From: Blasia pusilla
Lineage: Eukaryota; Marchantiophyta; Marchantiopsida; Blasiales
NCBI GenBank assembly: GCA_050084515.1
Contig: CM114274.1
Location: forward strand, 5,146,001-5,210,000
Length of the DNA stretch: 64,000 nt
Reading direction: 5' to 3'
Shown here: positions 10,154 to 22,698 of the stretch, in pieces
Position numbering within the stretch: position 1 is the first letter of the stretch
Layout of the letters: every line of letters begins with the position of its first letter
Program-made: the position numbers and the translations under genes
The notes under the pieces: model-generated
What the model was told of the DNA's origin: nothing
The model's input: the letters and a program-made list of their open reading frames with translations, nothing else
The model's database searches: none

Positions 10154-10997
10154 CACCAGCTAGTCCGCTATGTCGTTCGTGTCTTTAGCATTGCATTGAT
10201 CCCTTTGAATTCTACATCGCGCTTTCTTTCACAACAAGCATACTATCTTTGCATAGCCTTGACGTTCATTTTCAGGGTTAGATTTCACCATACTATCAAA
10301 CTCCTAAAGCAATTTCCAAACACCTATTACCCTAATGTGAGGAGAGAAATTGCACAACACATAAATCGGATAACACTTCACACTCTTCTCATTTTGAGAA
10401 AGTAAGCTTAACATAAATAAAAATTCTACCCTTTTCCCTCCCGTTCCCATAAACCTTTTGCAAGAGATAGCCAAAAATATTGCAAGCCCCATTGAAAAGG
10501 ATTCAATCTTACCTTAGTATAATCCGAGTAGATATATTATCATCTCTTTGTCATTTAAGTCATACCACATTAAACTCCTCTCTACACTCTAGACAAAGCA
10601 AACTCTATCCTGCCTCATTCGAGCTTCTTCCATATAACACTCACACTCCCATGACCAAGGAGTTTTGACTTCCCATTTTTCCCTACCAATACAATCACCT
10701 TGGTTCACTTCACCTTTTCTACAACGAGCATCAAGGTTGCAATCTCTATGTAGCTCCATCTTCTTCTCTTCACTTTCTACATTTCCATCTTTGTTCGGCC
10801 TGCTCTTTTGTTATATCCTTCCGTTGTTCTTAGCTCATCTCAACGGTCGTGTACCATTCTATACTTTAATGGATCTTGTATAATTATTCTCTCCTATAAT
10901 TTTTATGCGGAGAGTTACTTGATTTCATGTTAGTCTCAAGTTCCAAGCTTATCTTCAACGATCAAACTGTGACTAGAGACACTAGTGTTTAGATCAT
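10154..10997. other. AT-rich, nothing recognised
   Basis: No gene, terminal repeat or domain found. Short open frames at 10196-10883 on both strands have no recognisable content. Confidence 0.4.
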
Positions 10998-11038
10998 ACA
11001 ATTCATGTTCATTATTCCTCGTACTGAACATGAATTGT
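10998..11038. repeat. Perfect inverted repeat, 14-bp arms
   Basis: ACAATTCATGTTCA at 10998-11011 and its reverse complement TGAACATGAATTGT at 11025-11038 are separated by 13 bases. A transcript from either strand would form a 14-bp stem. The arms are too short for a typical plant microRNA precursor. Confidence 0.85.
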
Positions 11039-11340
11039 AGAACATTCACGTATATGTAGATACCATAGAAAAAAGTGAAAAAAAACCATTGGAATATGTG
11101 GGCAACTCTTATTCAACAACGAATCTCCTACCAACACAAGTTACTATGAATAGCGCATTCATCACTATAGTTTGCAGCTTCTCTAAAAAAGAAAGCTTAG
11201 AAGATATAATAATCATCCTAGGAAGAACTTGCCAGATTCATCCAAACTCCACTACTAGGTTGAATTCGTGTTCACGTCTTGGATTTTTTAGTTCAAAGAT
11301 CCTTAGTGTTTATGGGGACTAACAAAGAATCTACCATAAC

Positions 11341-11870
11341 CTTCAACTTGTTCAAAGGATCTCTCCTACTAAACCCTACTAAACCAACATTTTAAGTGCA
11401 GAGATTGTATTCTTTACATGGTCCTTATACCCTTTACAGTGGAAATTATCTTTATATAATTCCATCATATGATCTACAAGTCCTTCCTAGTACAAAGTTG
11501 TATGTTGGTGTTAAGGCTTGGATTACGGGGACAAAATAGTGTCATTCCGTTAAATCAAAAAGTCTCACTATCATTAAATAGACTACACTTGGTACGTGAT
11601 TGTAGCCACAAACAAATAAACATCATAGCCTCAACTTGTTCAAACAATCTATACTACTAAACCAACATGTGAAGAGAAATTGTGGATTATGTACAGTGTG
11701 CTTATACCCTTTACCACGCATATATATTATATAATTCAACCATATGCTCTATAAGTGATCCTTGGTACAAAGCTTTACTCTAGTGTTGACAAGTTTGACT
11801 TTAGGGACTAACAAATATCGTTTCGTCAAACTAAACTCTTCCACTACCAATAGTAACACTATAGTTGCCC
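11341..11870. repeat. Two diverged tandem copies, period about 288 bp
   Basis: CTTCAACTTGTTCAAA at 11341 and CCTCAACTTGTTCAAA at 11629 start similar blocks. Each continues with CTACTAAACCAACAT, then an AGAG..ATTGT..TT segment, CTTATACCCTTTAC and a GGGACTAACAAA- or GGGGACAAA-like end. A further GGGGACTAACAAAG at about 11315 suggests part of an earlier copy. Confidence 0.65.
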
Positions 11871-14800
11871 TTATCGGATTCTTTTATCTTGCTCTCTCAC
11901 CCAAGTTTATTCCACTCTTCATTTGAAAGTATATTTTCCCATCTTCTAACTTTTTTGCAATATAAAATCACTCGTTGGCCAATGTCTAGTCAGAACATAA
12001 AACCTACATAGAAGACTAATTACCATCCAAACATAAGGGTAAAGACCATACTAGTGTTCAACCCTCAAAGCTCTACATGTTCTATCCCACACACTAGTCG
12101 CTTGCAAAGATGTAGATCAGATGCAACATAGTTATATATATATATATATATATATATAGACATAAGTCATCATGCAAACCCATGAGTTATCGTTGGCTTC
12201 TTGAATATCAATTTCTATCTAGATGGAAAGCCATGTATAATGTGTTTATTATGACGATTCAATGTTGTGGGTATTATGGCTCTGAAATAAACTCTATACT
12301 TCACAAAAGAATGTGCACTACAAAATCATAAGAGTATCCACCATTTACACTTTGCAATGGATTTCTCACACCACACATAATACCAACGCATGGAGAATTA
12401 TATGTTTGTGATTTATGTACCACTAACCAACCACGTACTACACTAAATGTGTATATGAAACCAACATATATAAGAGAGGTACTGGTGTTTGATCCACTAC
12501 ACCTTCAACTTCTCTCCATTGTTGACTGTAGCATTGGGATTTGAGAAAAGTACAAAAATTCCCATAAAGAGTTCTTTCATCTTGCATCTCTAGTAGACTT
12601 TGCTCTAGTCGCATGGAATATGACTATACCAATGCATGCCAATATGCACTCCATTGAAAACAACCAGAGTAACATATTGGAAACTAATTTAAGTGTGAAT
12701 GATCTGTACACAAATTACAAATGCTTGCTCAAGCTACCAAATCCCTCTTCTCGTCTTGTCGTCATGCCTAAAAAATCAGTTCCATCCATCTTAAAAAGCT
12801 CCCAAGAAAACCGTCAGAAGAGTCATAGCATGCCTTTTAATCCATATCTATCATAACTAAATATCTTGCACGATATAACTTATTCTCTCCCATTCCAACA
12901 ACATCATTCCTCCAATATCTCCAACAATCGTAGCCTCTTCTCTGTGAAAGGAGCATTTTGTAGAGATAGTTTCCTTATTATAGAGTTGGGCGGGATCCTC
13001 GTGGTGAGTTTTATTTTTTCTTTGACCTTGCAACAAGTTTCTTTCAGGTTTTAGCCTCTTGTCATGTTAGTTTTTTTTTTCCATTTTATGTATGACAGTC
13101 TCGGGCCCTTGTCGGACAATTCTTGGATTTTGTGGTGTGCGAAAAACCAAAGTCCGTGGCCCTCCTTCCCCATTCTTTCAACGTGCCTCTGGCATAGAGC
13201 GGGAGCCTTACGGCCCAATCCCAAAGGAGAAATGGAAACCTGGAATTGGGGAATCCTTAAAACCTTTAAGGTTATATGCGCCAACCGTAGGGAGTGTAGG
13301 AAAAGGATAGGGCAAAAAGCTAAAAATAATTTAAAAAATCCGGCTGACCAATCAAGGCTCCTACCTTGTTCATCATAGATTGGTACTTCTTATGTGTTTT
13401 TTATTAAACTTGTAATCATCTTTGATAAAATTCAACATTGCAACTTTTTATTCTCCTTCTTCTTCTTCTTCTCTATTGCATCCTCTTGTAATCTTTTTGG
13501 ACAGGTTTTATTACAATAGTTTTTATTTCTCCTTTCGTGTATTTACTATTATAGGTTCAGTTTTATAGATGTCAAATTCATTAAGCTTTTTTTTGCAAGG
13601 GACAAGATTTATTTTTTCACATAACTTCGTACACTTCAAAGGACTTAAATATAACGAAATATTGTAAGGAACTGTATAATGTGACTATAAACTAAAAGAA
13701 AATCTTCAAATAATATCTACTTCAATCATGTCATCATGCTATATTATTCATAATGAAATACATGCGTTCAAAACGAGTCATGATGTTTATTATTCCTCTA
13801 TTTATAGTCTATTGATTTTTTCGATTAATATATCCATTTAGTGGTATCTTACATCACTCTGTCAAGCATATCTAAAATGACTAATTTTCAAATTCATGAT
13901 CAATTATAGGGACAATTGACGATATACTATAAGATAATATTATATTTTATGTCTTTGATTCTTGACTATGTTGAATCATTAATGAGACTAAATGAATTTA
14001 AATGATTGACGATTCATACATTCATACAAGCCAAGCCATTTACCAATAGTGGCTAAAGTTGTTGATTCATTCAAATACTAACATCATCTCCTCCTCATTT
14101 TTTCATCCTTCATTGGTATATTTTTATTCTCATGTTTATCCAACCTATACCGATCCATTTTCCATCCCATAGCCTTCCTCCATCCATCTATATGTAGGTT
14201 CTTCCACTCTCCATCCGTCCGCCCTTCATCCATTTGTTTATCCTTTCTCCATCTACTATCAAAACTTGAAGGATGTAGGATTCAAAATTGAACCATCCTG
14301 ACATAATTAAAATTTACTAGCACTACCCTTGCATTCTTACATATAATACAAAAATTCATTTACATAGAATTAATAAATAGTAGACAACATTTTGGTGGAA
14401 TTTTATTCTAAAATTCATATTTTTTATAGAAAACAATTGATATTCTATGTGGACCAAAAAAGAGTACATGTAGTTGATTACAATCACTTAAACCACCCTA
14501 GGTAGATAGAAAATGAAGAAATATGGAAATAATTCTTTTTTAGATTTTGTGTTTTGTGCAAAATTTATAAGCCATCTAATAATAGCAAAACATTTTACAT
14601 CAAATTTTATGAAAAATAACTACATCTTACGCAAAATTGTTAATATAGCTTTGATTGAAATAATATTCTTAACTTTTTTTTTTCTAGATTTATATTTGCA
14701 ATCAAGCTTATTTTAAAAATTCATGAGGGCTTATATGCAAAAAATAGGATTAAATTTTTTTATTAAAATTGCATGTATATAATTGAAAGTAAATGCATGA

Positions 14801-16499
14801 AAAAAAAATCAATTACGGAAAATTCAAATTCAAATTAGAAATAAGTTTTGTAGATTATAGAAAAACTAGCTATCATGATGTCCTTACGCACCCAAATGGA
14901 TTGTTAATAATTTAGAAATATTTTTCATTTAAAGTTGAAGTATGATTTCCACATTCTTAAAATATTTATATAAAATCACTTTTCAAAAGAAATATGCTCC
15001 TAAAATTTTTTTGAATTAATACCCAACTCTCCTAAATAGTTTCTTTCCTCCACAACAGTTTAAAGAATACCTACTCTTCCCCTTCCACTATACTTACAAA
15101 AATAACATTCACTAATAAAATTTTGGTTAATTATAATTAACGATATCATTTCCTTTTCCCATTTAAATTCATTTATCCTATTTTAAAATAGTGCTTTTTT
15201 CATTCCAAGTTTTAAATGTAATTTATATTTTCTTAAGTCTTATAATATTAATAATATTCCACTCAAATTCATTCTCTATATCCATTTAATGTGATTCGTG
15301 AAAAAGATTCAAACATGTTGATCTTTCTTTTCTTATTTTCCCACTATTTTGTTTTATTGTACATATATGGTCGACTATTATAATATAGATTAAGTTGTCT
15401 AATGATCAATAAATACAATATTATAGATTATAGTGAGATAAATTGATTTTGCACAAAATGCACAAGGAGTCAAATGGTATTATTGTTATCGATATTATTT
15501 CTCCTTGTTCTCAGATGAATGATTGTATTTTTTTTGAAAATGTGTCAAAGCCTTCATATATGGCCTAGAAGTTTGTAGATATATCATTTAAGGAAATAGA
15601 AACTATAAATAAAAAATTATAAATTTATCTTAGATCATGGAAAATAATTCATAGTTATGAAGTTTATGAAAACAAATGCATCTCTCATTTCGTAGACCAA
15701 GTGAATTCAACTACAATATTCATAGTAAAATTTCCTTCTTATTGAAAAATATAACAAATATTTTATGGGACTTTTTAAAATAGATATAGCATGAATTTTG
15801 AACCCATTTTATTTTCATCATGTTTATCACATATCATTTGTTAACTTGTTATAAATATTACTGACATATGTAACTATAATTACTTGGTAAATGATGAGAA
15901 TATGATTGTATTGGGTCGGTAAGTCCTACAAATGAAATTACACCAAACATGCCATCATTTGATTTATTGTGTATATAAGTCATTCATTGTTTATTCATAA
16001 AAACTATACTTCTCTTCTGGTGATATTCATAATAAATGTTCGTGATTGGTTTTTCCATTCCTTTGACATCATCTCAATGATTTGGTAGTCATGATAATAC
16101 AAATATCGGTTAATTCATCTACAATTCCATGTGACATATGGTTATAGTTGTGTTAGTCAAAGTTGGTGAGTGACTTGGTTATGATGTCTACATTAGTTAT
16201 TAGTCATTTCCACTTGAAGAATGCGATATATGTCTCATGCGAGTCTTAGAGATAGAGTTTTCTTCTAGTGGTAAAGTATAATATTTAAGTCTATCTTAAC
16301 CAATCTCGTGTCTTGCGGGTTAGCTCGTCAAGACTACTGTAATTTGTGCTAGTCTTGCAACTACCTAGTATGAGTTTTCCTTTGTGTTTATTAACAAGAT
16401 TGATCCTCTTTCGACTTACCATCATCACTCGCTCCTTGGGTCCATGTTACCATGCATTCCATACACTTTGTCGCGACTTTTAGGATAGATCAGCGAGAT
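11871..16499. other. Long AT-rich stretch without a recognised gene
   Basis: It contains a (TA)n run at 12132-12159, a less AT-rich patch at about 13080-13330 and a pyrimidine-rich TTCTTCTTCTTCTTC run near 13460-13475. The patch is open in more than one frame (13064-13378 plus, 13051-13284 minus), which suggests low stop density and not a gene. At 14310-14330 an ACTAGCACTACCCTTGCAT motif resembles a minus-strand Helitron end, but no matching start was found. From 14500 to 16440 I see only AT-rich sequence. Confidence 0.4.
12132..12159. repeat. (TA)n microsatellite
   Basis: Uninterrupted alternating T and A. Confidence 0.9.
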
Positions 16500-16624
16500 C
16501 TAGTAGAGCGCATTCGGAGATAATTGAGGACAACCTCAGGAGGTCGAGGATAACCTGTTGAGGCCACGGGTAACCTGAGAGAGCAGGTTTCCCCTTTATT
16601 TCGGCTCATTTGGAGCCATCTATA

Positions 16625-16650
16625 GAAACTTACTATTTCCGGTAAGTTTC
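16625..16650. repeat. Inverted repeat, 9-bp arms
   Basis: GAAACTTAC at 16625-16633 and GTAAGTTTC at 16642-16650, 8-base loop. Confidence 0.8.
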
Positions 16651-17144
16651 CATTTGGAGAACATAAGATTATCCACTTTGGGAAATGGCCCTTGACCCGC
16701 TACAGTAGGTCAAGAGCCAAGGAGGTGACCTGCGACCATAGGTTACCGAAGAGAGAGCTTGGGAGAGGTGTCGTGTGCATACATATTGCTACACAACATA
16801 CATCGCTGGTCACATCTACACCACACAACACCGATCTTCCCCACACACGGGTCGATCCACACATGTACAAAAATCAACTCATACATATACATGGAGATCA
16901 CGCAACAAAAATAAAGAGTAGTAAAAACGGCACACCCGGCCTAAAACTCCACTCCTCAATCTACATCGGCATATCGAGCCTCGTCCACCCTGTGCTATCA
17001 AGGAATCCGGACGCTAGCACCCTAGTCTTATCTCACACATATACAAGGGAGGTGCTCCAACGGCCCATCATGAACATCTTATATAGGGTTGGGTTCATGT
17101 TGGGCCGTTGAGCCCAAAAGGCTCTTCCCCTAAAAATAGCCCTC

Positions 17145-17177
17145 CCCTCGGTAACCTGACACATAGGTTACCAGGGG
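17145..17177. repeat. Hairpin built on GGTAACCT / AGGTTACC
   Basis: GGTAACCT (17150-17157), a 7-base loop, then AGGTTACC (17165-17172). The outer bases CCCCT and AGGGG extend the stem across one mismatch. Confidence 0.85.
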
Positions 17178-17265
17178 CGTGTGACCTGGTCAACAAGTCA
17201 TCCGGTTGTAAAAGACCTCAATATAAAAGTTGTCAGAAACGACGTTCCTGACACAATGGACCTAT

Positions 17266-18286
17266 TGTCGTGCGCCTACTCTCCTTGAACGTTAATCTTG
17301 TTTGTTTGAAGCGCGTGCGTTGATGAGGTCACGCTCTCAACGCCGATCTGCATCCAAACACGCACCGGTTAGTCGGGTCTTTGATCAATCAGCGGGATTA
17401 CTTTCGAGTTCTCGTCTCGGACTCTCTCTTCAAGCTCAACCTTCCTAGTTTCGCGGTTTCCAACACGGGCAAGTCTCAAAGACTTGGGAGACTTTTCGTC
17501 GGTTCGGGAACTGAAACGGCGTTTCGCGCCTTAGCGGTTCCAATCGTCCGATGAACATCCAATGAGTTCCTCACCAAGACTCGCACAAAGTGAATATCGG
17601 GTTGGAATCCAAGTGTGGCGTGCACAAAGTCCACTCCCTTGGATCAGGTTTGGGTTTCGGGTTTCGCGCCAAACTCCCGTTTCATCTGTGCCTCAAACGC
17701 CGTTTGGCGCCCAAAGTGGGGTTTCGTTTCCCGAGACATCTCAGAGAAGGTACCCCTTACTAGTACTTCTGGGGATCTCCGGGGCCCCTACATTTAGGGG
17801 AAAGACACCCGGGCCTCTCCAATTGGCCCTCAACCCGATTGCTCTCTGAATTGTTTTCGGCCAATATCTCAGCCTGTACTTATGCGTTTGCTGAGATCTT
17901 TGGTGCGTTGGAAGCGTCTTGAGATCATCTTTCCAACGCGCCCTTGCTTGTCTCAAACGCATCTCGGAGCTCAACGTTATGGTCCTAAACACAGATAGAT
18001 TCTCCCGAACGCTAGCCGTGTTCCAAACTGGTTCTCACCTCTTTGGCAACCAACCTCCAAGACTCAACTCATCTCAAGTCTCGGCTCGCGTTTGGTCTAG
18101 GTCTCCTGGTCGTGACCACTAACGCATAAAACGCACAACTCTGTTCCGCGTTTCGTCTCTTAGGCTTTTCCAAGAGACTCTTCCAAACGCCTCTCCAAAG
18201 CGCAAACCTCGCGGCGTGAGTTCCTTTGAGTTCTGATGTTTCGCTTGGCGTGTATTTGGTGTTGTTTGGTTATGAGGTTCACGACA
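17266..18286 (+). mobile_element. Solo LTR, copy B, with 5-bp target duplication
   Basis: The unit begins TGTCGTGCGCC and ends GGTTCACGACA, giving terminal inverted repeats TGTCGTG / CACGACA with canonical TG and CA ends. It is flanked on both sides by CCTAT (17261-17265 and 18287-18291), a direct 5-bp target duplication. The length is 1021 bp. Homologous LTRs are at 9200-10153 (minus) and 48888-49880 (plus). No internal retrotransposon domain adjoins it with a second LTR, so it is a solo LTR left by recombination. Superfamily (Ty1/copia or Ty3/gypsy) cannot be told from the LTR alone. Open frames inside (17562-17849 and others) are not genes. Confidence 0.9.
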
Positions 18287-18291
18287 CCTAT

Positions 18292-18759
18292 CCTTAACCG
18301 CATCCGACACCGTGGGACAAAGTTACACTCAAGATAGTCCGTTGGCTCCTACGCCCTATCCACGATATATCTCGGCCTATCGGCTACTCAGATGTGACAG
18401 AGGGAAGGGGGTATACCTCCAAGAGAAAGAGAGCTTGAGAGCTCATTCTCTCTTTGTTGAACCTCTTGGGATAATGCAGCGGAGCTATTTTCCTCCTTGC
18501 CTTATGTGTGTAACCCAAGCCTCTCATTAGAAGAGTGGGTTTGGTTTGATATGAGAGAGAGTGCATACCATGGAGAGATTGGCGTGAGACATTGATGTGA
18601 GATCTATATGATTTACAAAGAGAGAATGAGCCATTTGTGATGAGATTCTTCCAACATTAGATTGGTTACTCATGTCACACCATATACCAAGAGGATTTAG
18701 ATGTTTAGTTAACAAAGCTAGAGGTTATCGCCCATATTTCATGTCTTATAGACATGAGT
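18292..18759. other. Spacer between solo LTR and gypsy fragment
   Basis: Continuation of the block interrupted by the solo LTR, followed by sequence that may be a decayed reverse transcriptase. It contains AGAGCTTGAGAGCTC near 18432-18446. No intact frame. Confidence 0.35.
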
Positions 18760-19900
18760 TGAGTTCAAGCATTCATAGGACTCGAGAACTTATATCAACG
18801 ATATATGAAGGTTTTAATATGTAGGCAAAATCTTTGACCTTGTTCACAAGACTTTATTAAGTGTGGAAGTGGAGAGGTGATAAATAGTGAGCATTTTAGG
18901 AGCTTAACGAAAAAATTACATTCCCCTTCATTTTGCACAAATCCATTATAGGTCATTCATTCTCATTACATATGGTTTGGATTATGTTGGGTTAGATTGG
19001 TGCTTACTCAAAAAGACAAAGGGAAGGGAGTTGGTTGTGGCTAATGTGAACATATCAAATAATACTATGGAAGCAAAGTACAACTCATATGAACTAGAGT
19101 GTTTGGTTACAATGTGGGAAGTGACACATTTCACATGCAATTTTTTTGGTAAATGTTTCACACTCATTATTGATCACGAAATGGTTGACTAAGTACTACA
19201 AAAATCATATAGACGCATTCCAAAAGTTTATATTACTATAGAAGTATGATTTTAAAGTGGTTCGTAATTAAGTTAATTTGGTTTAATCAGATGCAAATCG
19301 GTTGAGTTACAACCCTCGTACAAGCCACACAAAGGACATATGAGCTCAATGGGATGAGGAGAGTAATGTAGAGATGGTGTTGAGTTGACATGCATCTGCC
19401 TTCTTATATTTGTTGATTATGCACATCAATAACGTATCACCTTCAGTAGGGGATACCATTTCTAGAGGCTCTAGGTACTCATAATATCCATGACGATGAG
19501 ATAGTTATGGATTATCTCATAGTGAGTGTAGTAAGTGTTTGGGATGGGATAAGGTAATATAGAAAGCCTAGAGGTTCAAGTGTGAGGGGGACATCTACTT
19601 TATGGGAGGGGGAGGATAATAGAGTGTAGGTGATGCCTTATCCTTCATAGGGAGTATGTGTTGTGCAACATGCCCATAAGGAGGTGGGGCATTTTGGAAT
19701 ATAGTCTATTCATAACTTTTCTCCAAGCTAAGTATTGGCAGCGTGACATGTAGATTGATGCTCAAAGGTTTGTGTCCAGTTGCATATATGGTATATGATC
19801 AAGTGCAAATATATTTTAATGCTCCCACCCCATAGTTATATTCTTTGTCGATAATGAGGTTAGGTTATGGATGGATTGTATTGACCTGGATGGGTTGGCG
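18760..19900 (+). pseudogene. Ty3/gypsy pol remnant: RT end, RNase H and start of integrase
   Basis: Translating the plus strand with frame changes gives QAFIGLENLYQRYMK (gypsy RT end), then an RNase H segment in the open frame 18977-19192. That frame contains EAKYNSYELECLVTMW, HFTCNFFGKCFTLI and DHEMVD, matching the gypsy RNase H pattern EANYSxYExECLAVVWA..HFR..LYG..F.L.TDH. Next come YDFKVV and a DANRLSYNPR-like stretch, and near 19660-19780 an integrase zinc-binding segment with YWQRDM and DAQRFVSSC. Many stops and frameshifts show it is long dead. No LTR pair for it was found; the solo LTR at 17266-18286 need not belong to it. Confidence 0.8.
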
Positions 19901-20710
19901 AAAATAATAGTATAGATGTAGAAGAGAGGGTTATCTGGGTATGACTTACAATGGGATATTTGAGGCAGTAGGACCTACAATTTTCATGATTATTTGGATG
20001 TGGGATCTCAATTTAGCTGACAATTGCAAACATCCTTAACATCATTTTGAGCCTAATTTTGCTTTAGTGGTAAATCTTGAAGATCCCAAGGTATGGGAGT
20101 GAGCATAATCCCAAAGAAGAGAGGTGAATATTTTGTAGAGTCATGCCAATTGCATTTGAGGACTTGGCTACTACTCAAGATAGGGATACATGGAGGTATG
20201 CAATTATTGGTGGAGGAGGAGGTTATTGTCAAAGGATTGTGAGATTTTATCAGAGAACTTATGTTTAACTACAACATACATCACGGAAAATGCAACTACT
20301 ATTTTCATTTGTGATGGTTGTTGTAGAGGGTGGCAAATGTCATCATCGAACCCCGCTCTCAAAAAGTAGATGGCTCTCAAAAGTAACCTTTCTCATCTCG
20401 AGCGATTGGAACGCTTCCTCTTCTAACTAGGTTTTATTTAGAGGTGGTGTGTTGGGGGCCACCCTTTCTACACGGTGGATGTGGCTTGATGATCATGTGT
20501 ACTTTTGAGAGTGTATATGTTTGTGTGTGCTATTGTATGCATGTTGATAAAGGCAAGCATGAATTTCTATACTTGTTGCATCCATGGCTAGTTATTAATG
20601 GATGGGAATTAACTCTCAAATGAGTAAGATATACTATGTGCATGTTAGGTAGGAGTTTTTTCTTCCAAATTGTAAGATTGGGCATTTGTATTTTATTTTT
20701 ATTTTTTGGT

Positions 20711-20748
<38 letters not shown>

Positions 20749-22527
20749 GTTTCTTTTTGTTTGTATACGAATCTTCCCACATGTTGGAAACATCGATAGT
20801 GTTTGTTGTGTGGATATGAACAACAATGTAGATTGTGTGGCGATGTGTAAATATATGCATACGACATCATGTATTCTCTTATCTACAAGATTAGAGTAGC
20901 TCTTCCTTTCCCAACACTAATCCTTGTGAAAGAAACAAAATTGTCTCTCTATTGATGCAATCTCTCTTACCTTTGGAACATAAATGATAGAACGTAAAAT
21001 TGTCTTATCCTACTTGTTAACCCTATGGTGTATATACTTCAATACTTTATTTGTGGAACACTTTAGCTAGCCTTCAAGCATGTGCTCGTGTCCCAATATG
21101 CTATCTTGATCTTTAAACTCATATAACACTCAAATTTGGGATATGCTTGATGTTGACATACTCTCTACTCTTTCCCACGAATTTCTCGACTGTGTGACGA
21201 GCAAATTCTTTAGTTATAAGAAGATGAGATGGTCCCATGGCACTAATTGGTCATATCTTGGCCCATGCTAGACTCTTATTCAAATGCATATCTCTTTATT
21301 TTCAAAAGGGAATTGAAGAAAACCACAATAACTTCCATCAAGAATCGAAAATGGGCAAATCGTACACACACTTTTAACACAATTGCATGACTGTGAGTAG
21401 CCCTAATAAGGTAAAAATATATTTTGGAATGGGGAAGTGCATGCATAAATTGGCACCCTACACTAACAAAATAAAAATTACCTTTATTGAAATATTAATA
21501 TCACCGGTTTCAAGAGACTAACACTAAAGCACACTCCCCTCCCTATCCGGGGAATTATCATATTAGGAGCACTAGCTTTGACACCCCTCATAGTCTTCCC
21601 CATCCGTCGCTTACTTCGGTTTACTTGACTACTGTACATCCAACGACTATGTGGCACGACCACGCGCCAGACTCGTCAGCGTCAACTGTGCCGCAGGATA
21701 TAGACCAACGGTCCAAAACCAGAGGATGAAGCGGGGAGAAACGCTCCAGCGCCGGTCAGTTAGAAAAACTATTGGATTATAATTAGATCCTTCATATCGA
21801 CGACGTAAAACCATAGGGCGATAGATCTATCCTGCGTACATCACAGAGAGACTAAATTTAAGAGAATCTTGGCTACTAGTTATTATTGTTTATTTATTAT
21901 AGAACCCTTACACTAGAAAAGAAAGAGATATAAAACTTTCTTTGACTAGTGGATATCGGGAGGACAACTGCGTAACCGGTCACTGCTTATAACTTTGGGT
22001 CAACGGAGAGATTACACACGACTGGCTGGAAATAACCAGAGATTTAAGACACTCTCCTACGGATACTCTCCTATGTGGTCTTCGCTATGTGCTATATAGT
22101 ATATAATACCATTAAATTAAATTAAATTAAAAATAAAACTATTCTACGCTTATGGCCGATTGACCGAAATTTATTCGCCACGTGTAATAAATGTGGGCCC
22201 AGATGACATCTCCCACGTCGAAGACGCTTCCCAATGGATAGCAATAGGAGAAAGAAAGATTCAGTTACGAAATGCTCTTTAGAGTCGTATTTCTTTTGTT
22301 GAGCGGTTTTTTATTCCCATATTTGATTATTAATTGGAGTTATTGTTTATTTTCATTCCAAATATATTAGTGATTTTCATGGTGATCCTAAATATGTTAA
22401 AAGACTAGTGTATAATGTCTCTACCTGTAATTGGATTTCATCAATCTTCTTTCTATTGGTGATTTAGTTATAATTTCTTCCCTTTTTAGTTGTAGGAATT
22501 TTTGTTATGATAATATGTTTTTCCTAT
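19901..22527. other. Unassigned, mixed composition
   Basis: It probably starts with further decayed retrotransposon sequence up to about 20450. There is a (TA)n microsatellite at 20713-20744. A less AT-rich patch at about 21500-22250 contains a CACGTG box near 22178 and an ATTAA pentanucleotide run near 22110-22130; no protein is recognised there. Confidence 0.35.
20713..20744. repeat. (TA)n microsatellite
   Basis: Uninterrupted alternating T and A, inside two overlapping spurious open frames. Confidence 0.9.
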
Positions 22528-22698
22528 CTAGTGTTCAGTCCGTGTCATGCACGAGAATGCACGAACTAACTTTTATGCACACAGATTAAGAATTTTATTT
22601 TACAAGTAAGATTTTTTCTTTTATTGTCGTCCAATTGCCATGTGTCAAACAAAGAGGTGTTTGCAAATCAAGAAGACACTCTCCAATAATAATATAGA
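22528..22698 (-). mobile_element. Short non-autonomous Helitron, family H3
   Basis: On the minus strand it starts TCTATATTATTATTGGAGAG after an A and contains CTTGATTTGCAAACACCTC. It ends CGTGCATGACACGG, a short spacer, and CTAG at 22531-22528. The base after CTAG is A where T is expected. It resembles 6388-6545 and 56071-56270. Confidence 0.75.

Larger units (their letters stand above)
16500..17265. other. Hairpin-rich block, possibly an old LTR interrupted by the solo LTR
   Basis: The block contains four GGTAACC sites, two in each orientation (16569, 16741, 17150, 17166), and several inverted repeats. A TATA-like CAATATAAAAG lies at about 17219-17229, and TGTCAGAAACG/ACGTTCCTGACA at 17231-17253 is an imperfect palindrome. 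The solo LTR at 17266 inserted into this block, which resumes at 18287. The open frame at 16692-17111 has no recognisable domain. An LTR promoter region is plausible but not shown. Confidence 0.4.

Noticed and set aside
16692-17111. Open frame of 139 codons
   Set aside because: No domain, lies in a hairpin-rich probable LTR-like block.
17562-17849. Open frame of 95 codons with similar frames at 9491-9729 and 49188-49478
   Set aside because: The similarity comes from the shared LTR sequence; frames are not conserved intact, so not a gene.
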